Source: Lachnospiraceae bacterium (GTDB lineage Bacteria > Bacillota > Clostridia > Lachnospirales > Lachnospiraceae). Taken from it: 64,000 nt of DNA. The translations under genes were made by a program, and so were the position numbers. How positions within the stretch are numbered: the first letter of the stretch is position 1; every line of letters begins with the position of its first letter. The DNA lies in contig JAETRD010000013.1 in assembly GCA_021770345.1 (NCBI GenBank), positions 62,001 through 126,000 of the forward strand. Reading direction: 5' to 3'. Under the pieces are notes generated by a model. It was not told the origin of the DNA and ran no database searches. It saw only the letters and a list, made by a program, of their open reading frames with translations. Positions 1 through 11,001 of this stretch are shown here, one piece after another.

Positions 1-1293
1 CATCAGCACCCGCAGCAGATTCAGACGGCGTTTCTCCCCGCCGGACAGCTTCCCGATCGGGCTGTACTGCTGGGAGGAGGGAAATAAAAAGCGCTCCAGC
101 ATATTCGACGCCGACACAAGTCCCTCGGTCGTCCGCACATATTCCGCCGTATTTTTGATGTAATCAATCACCCGCTCCCCGGGGTCCATAAAGGCGATCC
201 CGGCTTCCTTTTCTGCCTCAAACTCCTGCGTGTAATAGCCGATTCGAATCGTCTGTCCCACCGTGACGCATCCGGCATCCGGTTCGATTCTTCCCGCGAT
301 CAGCTTCATAAGCGTCGTCTTTCCGCTGCCGTTTGGACCGACAAATCCGACCCTGTCCCCTTTCAGAAAAATATATGAGAAGTCTCGGATCAGCTCCCTG
401 TCCCCGTAGCGCTTGCCGATATGGTCCAATTCCACCGTCGTTTTCCCCATGCGCGTGTACACGGCGCCGATCTCCACCGCGCCGTCCACCTCCAGTGCGG
501 CCTGATTCTTAAGTTCCTCATAGCGCTGCAGCCGTCCCTTCTGCTTTGTCGTCCGGGCCCTTGCGCCGCGCATCACCCACGCGAGCTCCTTTTTCAGAAT
601 CGCCTGCCGTTTCCGCTCACTCGCCGCCGCGCTCTGCTCCCGCTGTGCTTTCCGCTGAAGGTAACCCGAATAATTCGTATCATAGCTGTAAATCTTCCCC
701 TGATCCACCTCCGCAATCCTGCCGCACACACTGTCGAGGAAATAGCGGTCATGCGTCACCATCACGAGCGCACCGCGCCGCTTTTTCAGATATCCCTCCA
801 GCCAGTCCGCCATCGCCAGATCCAGATGATTCGTCGGCTCGTCGAGCACCAGCACGTCGCAGGGCACCAAAAGCGCCGACACGAGCGCGAGCCGTTTTCT
901 CTGTCCGCCGGAAAGTACGCCTGTTTTCTCTTCAAAATCACGGATTCCCAGACGCATCATCATTGCCTTTGCATCGCTCTCTAACTCCCAATGCGCCTCA
1001 TTCCCAGCCGAATGCTGCACCGCGCCCGCAAGCACACTCTCGAGTACCGACAGTCCCTGGTCAAATGCCGGATTCTGGGGCAGATAGCGCACCACAAGCT
1101 GACCTGCTCTCGTAACGCTTCCCTCGTCAGGCTCCTCAACGCCCGCGATGATCTTGAGCAGCGTGGATTTGCCGGTGCCGTTGACGCCGATAATCCCTAC
1201 TTTCTCTCCCTCCTGCAGATAAAAGGAAGCTTCTGAAAAAAGCTTCCTCTCCGTGTATGATTTTGTGATATTTTCTACGTTAATAATATTCAA
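1..1293 (-). CDS. ABC-F family ATPase, 3' end outside the window
   Basis: Only the first 431 codons are visible; the gene runs off the left edge. Two nucleotide-binding domains are fused in one chain with no membrane segment, which defines ABC-F proteins (ribosome-associated translation or antibiotic-protection factors). Domain 1 has Walker A GVNGTGKST, signature LSGGQRKRLAL and Walker B VLVLDEPTNHLD. A charged linker follows, then domain 2 with GPNGSGKTT and signature LSGGEKRRL at the edge. The TTG at 1291-1293 is taken as start because AGGAAGGA precedes it and the encoded start (NIINVENITKSY) matches the usual family N-terminus. It lies 20 bp behind the EAL gene and is probably co-transcribed. 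Subfamily (Uup-like or resistance type) cannot be decided without the C-terminus. Confidence 0.9.
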   Translation of the reverse strand, partial: MNIINVENITKSYTERKLFSEASFYLQEGEKVGIIGVNGTGKSTLLKIIAGVEEPDEGSVTRAGQLVVRYLPQNPAFDQGLSVLESVLAGAVQHSAGNEAHWELESDAKAMMMRLGIRDFEEKTGVLSGGQRKRLALVSALLVPCDVLVLDEPTNHLDLAMADWLEGYLKKRRGALVMVTHDRYFLDSVCGRIAEVDQGKIYSYDTNYSGYLQRKAQREQSAAASERKRQAILKKELAWVMRGARARTTKQKGRLQRYEELKNQAALEVDGAVEIGAVYTRMGKTTVELDHIGKRYGDRELIRDFSYIFLKGDRVGFVGPNGSGKTTLMKLIAGRIEPDAGCVTVGQTIRIGYYTQEFEAEKEAGIAFMDPGERVIDYIKNTAEYVRTTEGLVSASNMLERFLFPSSQQYSPIGKLSGGEKRRLNLLRVLM

Positions 1294-1313
1294 AACAACT
1301 AAAATCCTTCCTG

Positions 1314-3251
1314 TTATCTTGCATAATTTTCCGGCACAACATTGCACTGCCTGATATGGCGCAGGCATTCCGTCTCCGACATCGGCCTTCCGTAATAGTA
1401 TCCCTGTATATACTCTACGCCGAGCTGCTCCATCGCGGCGCTCTGCTCCGCAGTCTCAATCCCCTCGACCACCAGCGGCAGCCCGAGTCCGTGTATAATG
1501 CGGATTTCATTTTCGAGAACCATCCGCGCCGTCGGATTCTCAAACGAGGCCCATACAATCTCCTTGTCAATCTTAATCTCCTTAAACGGAAACTGAATCA
1601 GACACGAACAGTTTGCATTGCCACTCCCGTAATCATCCATCGCAAACGTGATACCCCGCTCTGCGAGTTCCCCCATATGGCGCTGCAGCAGCTCCGGCGT
1701 GCTCACGGCAACATTCTCCGTAATTTCCAGCGTTATCATCGAAGGCGGGATATGATACCGTTCGAGCACCGGCAGAATCGTCTCCGTCAGGCTTTGTCTT
1801 AAGCACTGCACCATTGATACATTCACCTGAATCGTCCGGATTCCGAGCGACGCATTCGAGAGTACATGCTTTGCGAGAAACCGGCATGCTTCCTCCAACA
1901 CCTGCTCCCCGATATGCACGATATTCCCGTCCCGCTCCGCTAACGCGATAAACTCGTCCGGCGGGATAAATCCAAGCTCCGCATCATTCAGCCGCACCAG
2001 CGCTTCCAGCGATACGATACGCTTCTCGCGCATCGAGTAAATCGGCTGATAAAATACTTTAAAATTCCTGTCGCGGATTGCACCGAGCATCGCCGCCTCC
2101 ACTTTTGTGCGCCTGCTATACTGCTTTGCCAACGCCTCATCCATCTCAACAACCGCGCTGCTGCCCTTCGTCTGTGCCTGCTCAAACAAAAACTGCTTCA
2201 TCCCGAAAAAATCCGGAACCGTACCGAAATCTTCCGGATAATGCTGAATCACCATATCCATATACAGCATCACGCGATTCTCCTGCACCCGCCAGTCCTG
2301 CCTGAACCGTTCTCTGATTTTCTCCTGTACCTCTCTTCCTGCCGGCGCCGGTACCAGCACCGAAAACGTATCGTTTTCAATGCGGAATACATGGCTTGTC
2401 CCGCACAGATGCAGCAGAAACAGCCCCACCTGCCGCAGCAGCTCATTGCTGCTACCGATTCCGAGTGCCGCATGAATCCGCTCGGTCTTAGCAAACCGCA
2501 CCGTGATCACATGAACCGCATCTTTTCGACTCAGCACATGCGCAAGCTGCATTTGAAACGCGCTCTCATTGCCGATTCCGCTGGCGGAATCAATCATCTC
2601 CCTCGGGTTCTGCATCGACAGATAAATCATAAGGACAATCAGCGCATTGCTCACACTCGTCAGAAGCAGCCCGCGCACATGATACTGTATCACGATCATT
2701 CCGATTGCAACCGCCGCGTACATAATCATGATAATCTTTGTGCGCAGATCGACAACGCTCCGACGCGCAAACAGCAGCACACCGTCCAGGAAAAAGTAAA
2801 ACCCGACATAAAAATAGCCGAATGCTGCGCCGAACCCCTGATAATAAATTCCGTTCTCAAAATAATAAAAAAACCCGATAAACGGCGTCGCGATCAGCAG
2901 CACGGAAAAAAGCGCGTACGGAAGTCCGCCAATCCACCGCACAATCTGCGTTCCCTCTCTGCCGAGCTCACAGACCTCCATAAAATAGCGGAAGATCAGA
3001 TAAGACGTCAACCCCTCAAACGCAAAAAAGGCAAACGCAAGCATCTCGTTCCCCCAATCCGGAACAAGAGCCGTATTTGCCAATCCGACGCACGACAAAA
3101 TATTGAACACCGATTCTGCCATACATGCCAGTAGAAGTCCTCCGAATATCCGTGCCTTACTGCTCGGGAATTGACGGATAAACATAAAATGCAATAAAAT
3201 AACCGTCATCACCATCCATGACGCTATTTCAAAATCATAATTATACTGCAC
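1314..3251 (-). CDS. Membrane EAL-domain protein with degenerate GGDEF (likely c-di-GMP phosphodiesterase)
   Basis: A 645-residue protein. The first ~215 residues contain several hydrophobic segments, so it is membrane-bound. A GGDEF-like domain follows but its signature is replaced by IENDTF near residue 292, so diguanylate cyclase activity is unlikely. The C-terminal EAL domain looks catalytic: SLEALVRL near residue 413, LEITEN, DDYGSG near 537, KIDKE, and EGIETAEQ with GYYYGRP at the end. The family hydrolyses c-di-GMP; a degenerate GGDEF often acts as a GTP sensor. The start overlaps the end of the alarmone synthetase gene by 11 bp, suggesting coupled translation of two nucleotide second-messenger enzymes. 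Confidence 0.9.
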   Translation of the reverse strand: MQYNYDFEIASWMVMTVILLHFMFIRQFPSSKARIFGGLLLACMAESVFNILSCVGLANTALVPDWGNEMLAFAFFAFEGLTSYLIFRYFMEVCELGREGTQIVRWIGGLPYALFSVLLIATPFIGFFYYFENGIYYQGFGAAFGYFYVGFYFFLDGVLLFARRSVVDLRTKIIMIMYAAVAIGMIVIQYHVRGLLLTSVSNALIVLMIYLSMQNPREMIDSASGIGNESAFQMQLAHVLSRKDAVHVITVRFAKTERIHAALGIGSSNELLRQVGLFLLHLCGTSHVFRIENDTFSVLVPAPAGREVQEKIRERFRQDWRVQENRVMLYMDMVIQHYPEDFGTVPDFFGMKQFLFEQAQTKGSSAVVEMDEALAKQYSRRTKVEAAMLGAIRDRNFKVFYQPIYSMREKRIVSLEALVRLNDAELGFIPPDEFIALAERDGNIVHIGEQVLEEACRFLAKHVLSNASLGIRTIQVNVSMVQCLRQSLTETILPVLERYHIPPSMITLEITENVAVSTPELLQRHMGELAERGITFAMDDYGSGNANCSCLIQFPFKEIKIDKEIVWASFENPTARMVLENEIRIIHGLGLPLVVEGIETAEQSAAMEQLGVEYIQGYYYGRPMSETECLRHIRQCNVVPENYAR

Positions 3252-3915
3252 CTGCCTCTTCCTCCTGTGCCGCCTTCGCCTCTAATATCGCCTCATTGAG
3301 CTGCAGCATCTTCGCATCCAGCATTGATACGATCCCGGAGCACTCCCGCAGATCCTGACTGATATACTTCGGCGCATTTCCCTCAAATTTATAATAAATC
3401 TTATGCTCTAAGCTTGCCCAGAAATCCATTGCCATCGTGCGTATCTGAATCTCAACCTTCGTGTCAATCGTGCGGTCCGAGAGAAAGATCGGCACCGTCA
3501 CCAGCATATGATAGCTTTTATAACCGCTGTCCTTCGGATGCTTGATATAATCCTTTACCGAAATGACCGTCAGATCATTCTGCCGCCCGATCATCTCCGC
3601 AAGCCGGTAAATATCCGAAGTGAAAGAACAGACAATTCGGATTCCCGCAATATCGTTGACATAATTTACCATATTGTTGATGGATGTGTCATGGCCGCAT
3701 CGTTTTAATTTTTTGACAATGCTCTCCGATGACTTAATCCGGGACTTTATGTATTCGATCGGATTATACTGGTGCACCTGCTGAAATTCGTCGTTCAAAA
3801 TCTCAACCTTGGTCTGCACTTCCTTCAATGCCGAATTATACAAAAAAATAATGGTATTCCAGGTATCAACCCCTTCACCTAATGTAACGTCCCCCAATGC
3901 AATTACTTTGTCCAT
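3241..3915 (-). CDS. Small alarmone synthetase (RelA/SpoT-domain GTP pyrophosphokinase)
   Basis: A 224-residue single-domain RelA/SpoT synthetase that would transfer pyrophosphate from ATP to GTP/GDP, making (p)ppGpp. The diagnostic block DSGYKSYHMLV and then VEIQIRTMAMDFWASLEHK resembles RelQ/YjbM-type enzymes; there is no HD hydrolase or TGS domain. The ATG at 3913-3915 is preferred over the upstream one at 3981 because GGAGG sits five bases before it and the upstream extension looks non-coding. It is first in a likely operon with the EAL protein and the ABC-F ATPase. An extended -10 box lies about 50 bp upstream. Confidence 0.9.
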   Translation of the reverse strand: MDKVIALGDVTLGEGVDTWNTIIFLYNSALKEVQTKVEILNDEFQQVHQYNPIEYIKSRIKSSESIVKKLKRCGHDTSINNMVNYVNDIAGIRIVCSFTSDIYRLAEMIGRQNDLTVISVKDYIKHPKDSGYKSYHMLVTVPIFLSDRTIDTKVEIQIRTMAMDFWASLEHKIYYKFEGNAPKYISQDLRECSGIVSMLDAKMLQLNEAILEAKAAQEEEAGAV

Positions 3916-3961
3916 ACGAGCCTCCACCACAAGGATAAAATACATCCTTTTTCGTACTTCC

Positions 3962-3970
3962 AGTATAGCA
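3962..3970 (-). promoter_or_regulatory. Extended -10 promoter for the alarmone synthetase operon
   Basis: On the minus strand the sequence reads TGCTATACT, an extended -10 (TGnTATAnT). No clear -35 is seen at 17 bp. The transcript leader would contain a small hairpin (AAGGAT...ATCCTT) before the GGAGG ribosome binding site. Assignment is by consensus only. Confidence 0.45.
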
Positions 3971-4026
3971 TATTTTCTCAATTCTTTGGGAATTTTTTGA
4001 TATTTTTTCGCAATTTTTCGCAGTTT

Positions 4027-5076
4027 TTATAAATCCAGTTTCAGGTCGTCCTCACCAATCCAGCCGATTCGGCGGAAAACTTCTCCAAACAGAACGGCAA
4101 GCACGGCCGGAAGCACAAAACTGACAAGTAAAAGGCCGGCCCAGTCAAACGGTGTGACCTGCGCGCGCACGCCTGCCTCGATATCCGTAAGCCAGCCGGT
4201 AACCGCCCCGATCTGTCCCACCAGACCGCAGGTTCCCATCCCGGAAGAAATCGCCGCACCGTTCATTTCCAGCCGAAACACGCAGGTCGCAATCGGCCCC
4301 GTGACGGCGGATGCCAGAATCGCAGGCAGCCAGATACGCGGGTTCCTTACAATATTTCCCATCTGAAGCATGGACGTTCCGATCCCCTGCGCAAAAAAGC
4401 CGCCCCAGCCGTTCTCCCGAAAGCTTAAAACGGCAAAACCTATCATCTGCGCCGAGCAGCCCGCGAGCGCTGCACCGCCGGCGAGCCCCGTGAGCCCAAG
4501 CGCCGCGCAGATTGCCGCACTGCTGATGGGCAGCGTCAGTGCAATTCCCACGAGCACCGACACCAGAATCCCCATAAAAAACGGCTGCAGTTCCGTCGCC
4601 CACATAATCACGTCCCCCACCGCGGACGACGCTGCGCCGATCACCGGCGCCCACCACAGCGAGAGGCCGACTCCCACGAAGACTGTGACAAACGGCGTCA
4701 CGAGGATATCTACCTTTGTCTCCTTCGAGACCGCCTTTCCGCATTCCGCCGCAAAGATTGACACCACAAGCACGGCCAACGGGCCTCCCGCCCCTCCGCA
4801 TTCATTTGCCGCTGCGCCTGCCGCCGCGAGCGAAAACAGCACGAGCGGAGGTGCCTGCAGTGCGTAGCCGATGGAAACCGCCATCGCCGGCCCGACCGCC
4901 GCCTTCGCATAATTCCCGATCGTCACGAAAAGCTCGATTCCGAGCTGCGTCCCCAGCGTACCGATAATCGTCCCGATCAGAAGCGACGCAAACAGCCCCT
5001 GCGCCATCGCCCCCATCGCGTCAATCAGATACCGCTTCATCGAAATCTCGATATTTTTCCGCCTTAAAAAGTCCAT
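4027..5076 (-). CDS. PTS EIIC-like membrane permease (PTS_EIIC_2 type)
   Basis: A 349-residue, strongly hydrophobic protein with about nine or ten membrane segments and glycine/alanine-rich loops such as GAAANECGGAGGP. The sequence resembles the stand-alone PTS_EIIC_2 family of Firmicutes, which lacks attached EIIA/EIIB domains; substrate unknown. Its ATG directly follows the TAA of the 87-residue gene upstream (TAAATG), so the two are translationally coupled. GGAGGATTAA before the start provides the ribosome binding site. No EIIA or EIIB gene is adjacent, so the energising partner would have to be elsewhere. Confidence 0.75.
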   Translation of the reverse strand: MDFLRRKNIEISMKRYLIDAMGAMAQGLFASLLIGTIIGTLGTQLGIELFVTIGNYAKAAVGPAMAVSIGYALQAPPLVLFSLAAAGAAANECGGAGGPLAVLVVSIFAAECGKAVSKETKVDILVTPFVTVFVGVGLSLWWAPVIGAASSAVGDVIMWATELQPFFMGILVSVLVGIALTLPISSAAICAALGLTGLAGGAALAGCSAQMIGFAVLSFRENGWGGFFAQGIGTSMLQMGNIVRNPRIWLPAILASAVTGPIATCVFRLEMNGAAISSGMGTCGLVGQIGAVTGWLTDIEAGVRAQVTPFDWAGLLLVSFVLPAVLAVLFGEVFRRIGWIGEDDLKLDL

Positions 5077-5340
5077 TTAATCCTCCTCTACGACTTGAAT
5101 TTCCAGAAAATCAAACACGATTTCTTCGATAAAGCTGTCCGCCCGAAACCGCGTCTTTGCATGCGCCTTAAACTCATTCACATTGCCGTCGAGCCAGATC
5201 GGCTCCGCAAGATCAAACTCATAGCAGGCCGCCGTGAGCGCCGCAAATATCTTATGGGTTCTGGTCTCTTCGGATACATCCTCCACGGTAAAATCCCGCA
5301 GCAGGCGGTTGTCTTTCATAATCTTAAACCATATTCTCAT
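5077..5340 (-). CDS. Conserved hypothetical protein (87 aa)
   Basis: A small, acidic, soluble protein with no signal peptide or membrane segment; I do not recognise a named domain. It starts MRIWFKIMKDN and ends FLEIQVVEED. The ATG at 5338-5340 is chosen because GGAGG lies five bases upstream; an in-frame ATG at 5358 has no ribosome binding site. It abuts the EIIC-like gene with no spacing and follows the SpoU methyltransferase gene after 40 bp, so all three are probably co-transcribed. Function unknown. Confidence 0.7.
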   Translation of the reverse strand: MRIWFKIMKDNRLLRDFTVEDVSEETRTHKIFAALTAACYEFDLAEPIWLDGNVNEFKAHAKTRFRADSFIEEIVFDFLEIQVVEED

Positions 5341-5380
5341 AGGTACCTCCATGTACACATTTTATCCGTGTATTTCACGA

Positions 5381-6154
5381 TTATGTGCATTGACGCTTCG
5401 CCTCATACATCAAAATCGTCGCCGATATCGCCGCATTGAGAGACTCTACCTGCCCCTCCATCGGAATCCGGATGTATGTGTCCGCCAGTCCCGCAATCCC
5501 GTCCGAAAGACCGTTTCCCTCATTTCCAATCAGAAAAGCCGTGGCCCCTCTGTAGTCTTCCTCGTCATAGCGGCGCGTTCCGCGCAGATGCGCCGCATAG
5601 GTGCGGACTCCCCGTGCCTTTAGCTCCGCGATATCCTCCGCGAGATGCTCCGTCACACAAAAAGGCACCCGGTAAATACTGCCCATCGTAGCGCGGATGG
5701 TCTTCGGATTAAACAGATCGACGGTCGTCTGATTCATCAGAATCCCGGTGATCCCCGCCCCCTCCCCGGTGCGCAGCATCGTTCCGAGATTGCCCGGGTC
5801 CTGAATGCTCTCCAGAATCAAAAGCCTTGTCCGCGCTCCCGCAAGAAGCGCCTCCCGCTCATAGTGCGGCATGCGCACCAGACAGAGAATTCCCTGCGGG
5901 GTCTGCGTGTCACAGACGCCGCAAAAAACCGTATCGGACACCACCTCATACGCCCGGTTGCCCAAAAGGCGCTCCGATTCCGCCTCCGCGAGAAAGCTCT
6001 CGGCCACATAGATGCGCTCCACCCACTCCCGCGGCGCCTCCTCGAACATCTTTCTGCCCTCTGCGACAAACAGGCCCTGTGTTTTGCGCTCCTTTGCGCG
6101 CCTGATCAGCGCGGCGATATTTTTTATCTGCTGATTGCTGCTGCTCGTAATCAT
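5381..6154 (-). CDS. SpoU/TrmH-family RNA 2'-O-ribose methyltransferase
   Basis: A 257-residue SPOUT methyltransferase using S-adenosylmethionine, probably on 23S rRNA. An N-terminal substrate-binding part begins ITSSSNQQIKNI and contains LFVAEGRKMFEE. The knotted catalytic domain carries all three SpoU motifs: LESIQDPGNLGTMLRT, FLIGNEGNGLS and IPMEGQVESLNAAISA. The ATG at 6152-6154 is chosen because GGAGG is six bases upstream. It follows pfkA in the dnaE-pfkA-spoU order common in Clostridia, although a terminator-like hairpin separates it from pfkA, so partial readthrough or its own promoter is needed. Confidence 0.88.
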   Translation of the reverse strand: MITSSSNQQIKNIAALIRRAKERKTQGLFVAEGRKMFEEAPREWVERIYVAESFLAEAESERLLGNRAYEVVSDTVFCGVCDTQTPQGILCLVRMPHYEREALLAGARTRLLILESIQDPGNLGTMLRTGEGAGITGILMNQTTVDLFNPKTIRATMGSIYRVPFCVTEHLAEDIAELKARGVRTYAAHLRGTRRYDEEDYRGATAFLIGNEGNGLSDGIAGLADTYIRIPMEGQVESLNAAISATILMYEAKRQCT

Positions 6155-6218
6155 CCCGTTCCTCCATACCGGAAATGTTTCCTGCGGCGCCGGCGCGGCA
6201 GAAAAATCCCCTGGCAAC

Positions 6219-6236
6219 GTGCGCCGCCGGGCGCAC
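6219..6236. repeat. GC-rich hairpin upstream of the SpoU gene
   Basis: GTGCGCC and GGCGCAC form a perfect 7-bp stem with a 4-base loop, directly behind the pfkA terminator and before the SpoU gene. It has no T-tract on the minus strand, so it may be a second, structural hairpin in the intercistronic mRNA. Confidence 0.4.
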
Positions 6237-6240
6237 GCAG

Positions 6241-6273
6241 AAAAAGGGGCTGTGAACGAACGTCACAGTCCCC
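6241..6273 (-). terminator. Rho-independent terminator after pfkA
   Basis: On the minus strand GGGGACTGTGA and TCACAGCCCC form a ~10-bp stem with a 7-base loop, followed immediately by TTTTT. It lies 24 bp past the pfkA stop codon. Confidence 0.75.
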
Positions 6274-6296
6274 GCTTTCATTTTCTGTTCCGATTC

Positions 6297-7271
6297 TTAT
6301 CTGGAGAGATTCCTGCTGATCTCGACCTGATACTCGGAAATATTTTTGTCCATCGACAGCGCCTCGTCAATGTCGTAATCGGTGAAATCGCCGTGACGAT
6401 ATCCGACTACGCGGTTGCTCTTTCCCTCGCAGAGCAGATCCACGGCCAGCGCTCCCATTGTCGACGCATAGACGCGATCCTTACAGGTCGGGCTGCCGCC
6501 GCGCTGCATATGACCCAGAATTGTCGCGCGCGTCTCAACTCCGGTCGCGGCCTCGATTCTCTTTGCCATACTCGAAGAGTGCCCGATTCCTTCCGCGTTG
6601 ATAATGATATGATGCTGCTTGCCGCGCTTGCGGTTCTCGATAATGTGATTGACAATCTTCTGCTCGTCGTAGTCATACCGCTCCGGAAGCAGAATATCCT
6701 CTGCGCCGTTTGCGATCCCGCACCACAGCGCGATATAGCCCGCTCCGCGGCCCATGACCTCAATGATACTGCAGCGCTCGTGCGAAGTGGAGGTATCGCG
6801 CACTTTGTCAATCGCCTCCATCGCCGTGTTGACCGCCGTGTCAAACCCGATCGTGTACTCGGTACAGGAGATATCCAGATCAATGGTCCCGGGGATTCCC
6901 ACGGTATTGATGCCGAGCGCAGCCAGCTTCTGGGCTCCCCGGAAAGAGCCGTCTCCGCCGATCACGATTATGCCGTCGATCCCGTGCTTTCTGCAGACCG
7001 CAGCGCCCTTCTCCTGTCCCTCCGCCGTCGTAAACTCAAGGCAGCGCGCCGTCTGAAGAATCGTTCCGCCCCGCTGGATGATGTCGGACACATTTTTTGC
7101 TTCCATATCTATTATTTCTTCCTGCAGGAGACCTGCATACCCCCGCTTAATTCCTTTTACCTTTTTCCCTTTGACAATCGCTTCACGAACTACCGCACGA
7201 ATCGCAGCGTTCATGCCCGGAGCATCACCGCCGCTGGTCAGCACACCTATTGTGTTAATCTCTTTCGCCAT
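6297..7271 (-). CDS. pfkA: ATP-dependent 6-phosphofructokinase
   Basis: A 324-residue glycolytic enzyme phosphorylating fructose-6-phosphate. Visible signatures: TSGGDAPGMNAAIR (ATP site), GGDGSFRGA (glycine at the position that separates ATP- from PPi-dependent enzymes), GTIDLDISCTEYTIGFDTA (catalytic Asp region), VMGRGAGYIA and LGHMQRGGSPT (substrate site). The TIDLDI form instead of TIDNDI is usual in clostridial enzymes as far as I recall. It follows dnaE by 64 bp on the same strand and is followed by a strong terminator. Length matches the family. Confidence 0.97.
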   Translation of the reverse strand: MAKEINTIGVLTSGGDAPGMNAAIRAVVREAIVKGKKVKGIKRGYAGLLQEEIIDMEAKNVSDIIQRGGTILQTARCLEFTTAEGQEKGAAVCRKHGIDGIIVIGGDGSFRGAQKLAALGINTVGIPGTIDLDISCTEYTIGFDTAVNTAMEAIDKVRDTSTSHERCSIIEVMGRGAGYIALWCGIANGAEDILLPERYDYDEQKIVNHIIENRKRGKQHHIIINAEGIGHSSSMAKRIEAATGVETRATILGHMQRGGSPTCKDRVYASTMGALAVDLLCEGKSNRVVGYRHGDFTDYDIDEALSMDKNISEYQVEISRNLSR

Positions 7272-7335
7272 CGTATAACGTCCCTCCTAAATAAGATACC
7301 CGCTTTTCTTCCAATTCTTTACTATTTTAATCTCT

Positions 7336-10809
<3,474 letters not shown>

Positions 10810-10844
10810 AATTACCTCCGTGTGCACACGTTTTCTGTGCATTT

Positions 10845-10896
10845 CAAGTTTGTGCGTGTGCGCACAAACTTGGGATTGAAAATTTTATTTTCAATC
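10845..10896. repeat. Two adjacent perfect inverted repeats in the dnaE leader
   Basis: Arms CAAGTTTGTGC / GCACAAACTTG (10845-10855 and 10862-10872, 6-base loop) and GATTGAAAAT / ATTTTCAATC (10874-10883 and 10887-10896, 3-base loop) follow one another with one base between. Both lie between the proposed dnaE promoter and its start codon, so the transcript leader would fold into two hairpins. No T-tract follows either on the minus strand. They may be operators, RNA control elements or a mobile palindrome. Confidence 0.6.
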
Positions 10897-10917
10897 TTTT
10901 ATCCTCCGTAGAGCCTC

Positions 10918-10926
10918 ATTATAGCA
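10918..10926 (-). promoter_or_regulatory. Extended -10 promoter upstream of dnaE
   Basis: Minus-strand TGCTATAAT is a perfect extended -10. A good -35 is not evident at 17 bp, as allowed for extended -10 promoters. It lies about 110 bp upstream of the dnaE ATG and directly downstream of the chemoreceptor terminator. Confidence 0.55.
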
Positions 10927-10930
10927 CAGG

Positions 10931-10965
10931 AAAACGGGGCGGGAAACAAAAAGATTCCCGCCCCG
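10931..10965 (-). terminator. Terminator of the chemoreceptor gene
   Basis: CGGGGCGGGAA and TTCCCGCCCCG form a perfect 11-bp stem with a 9-base loop; on the minus strand TTTT follows. It lies 37 bp past the chemoreceptor stop codon. Confidence 0.8.
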
Positions 10966-11001
10966 CAGAAAAAGAAACTCTGCTCCGTAACAGTTCTGTA
11001 T

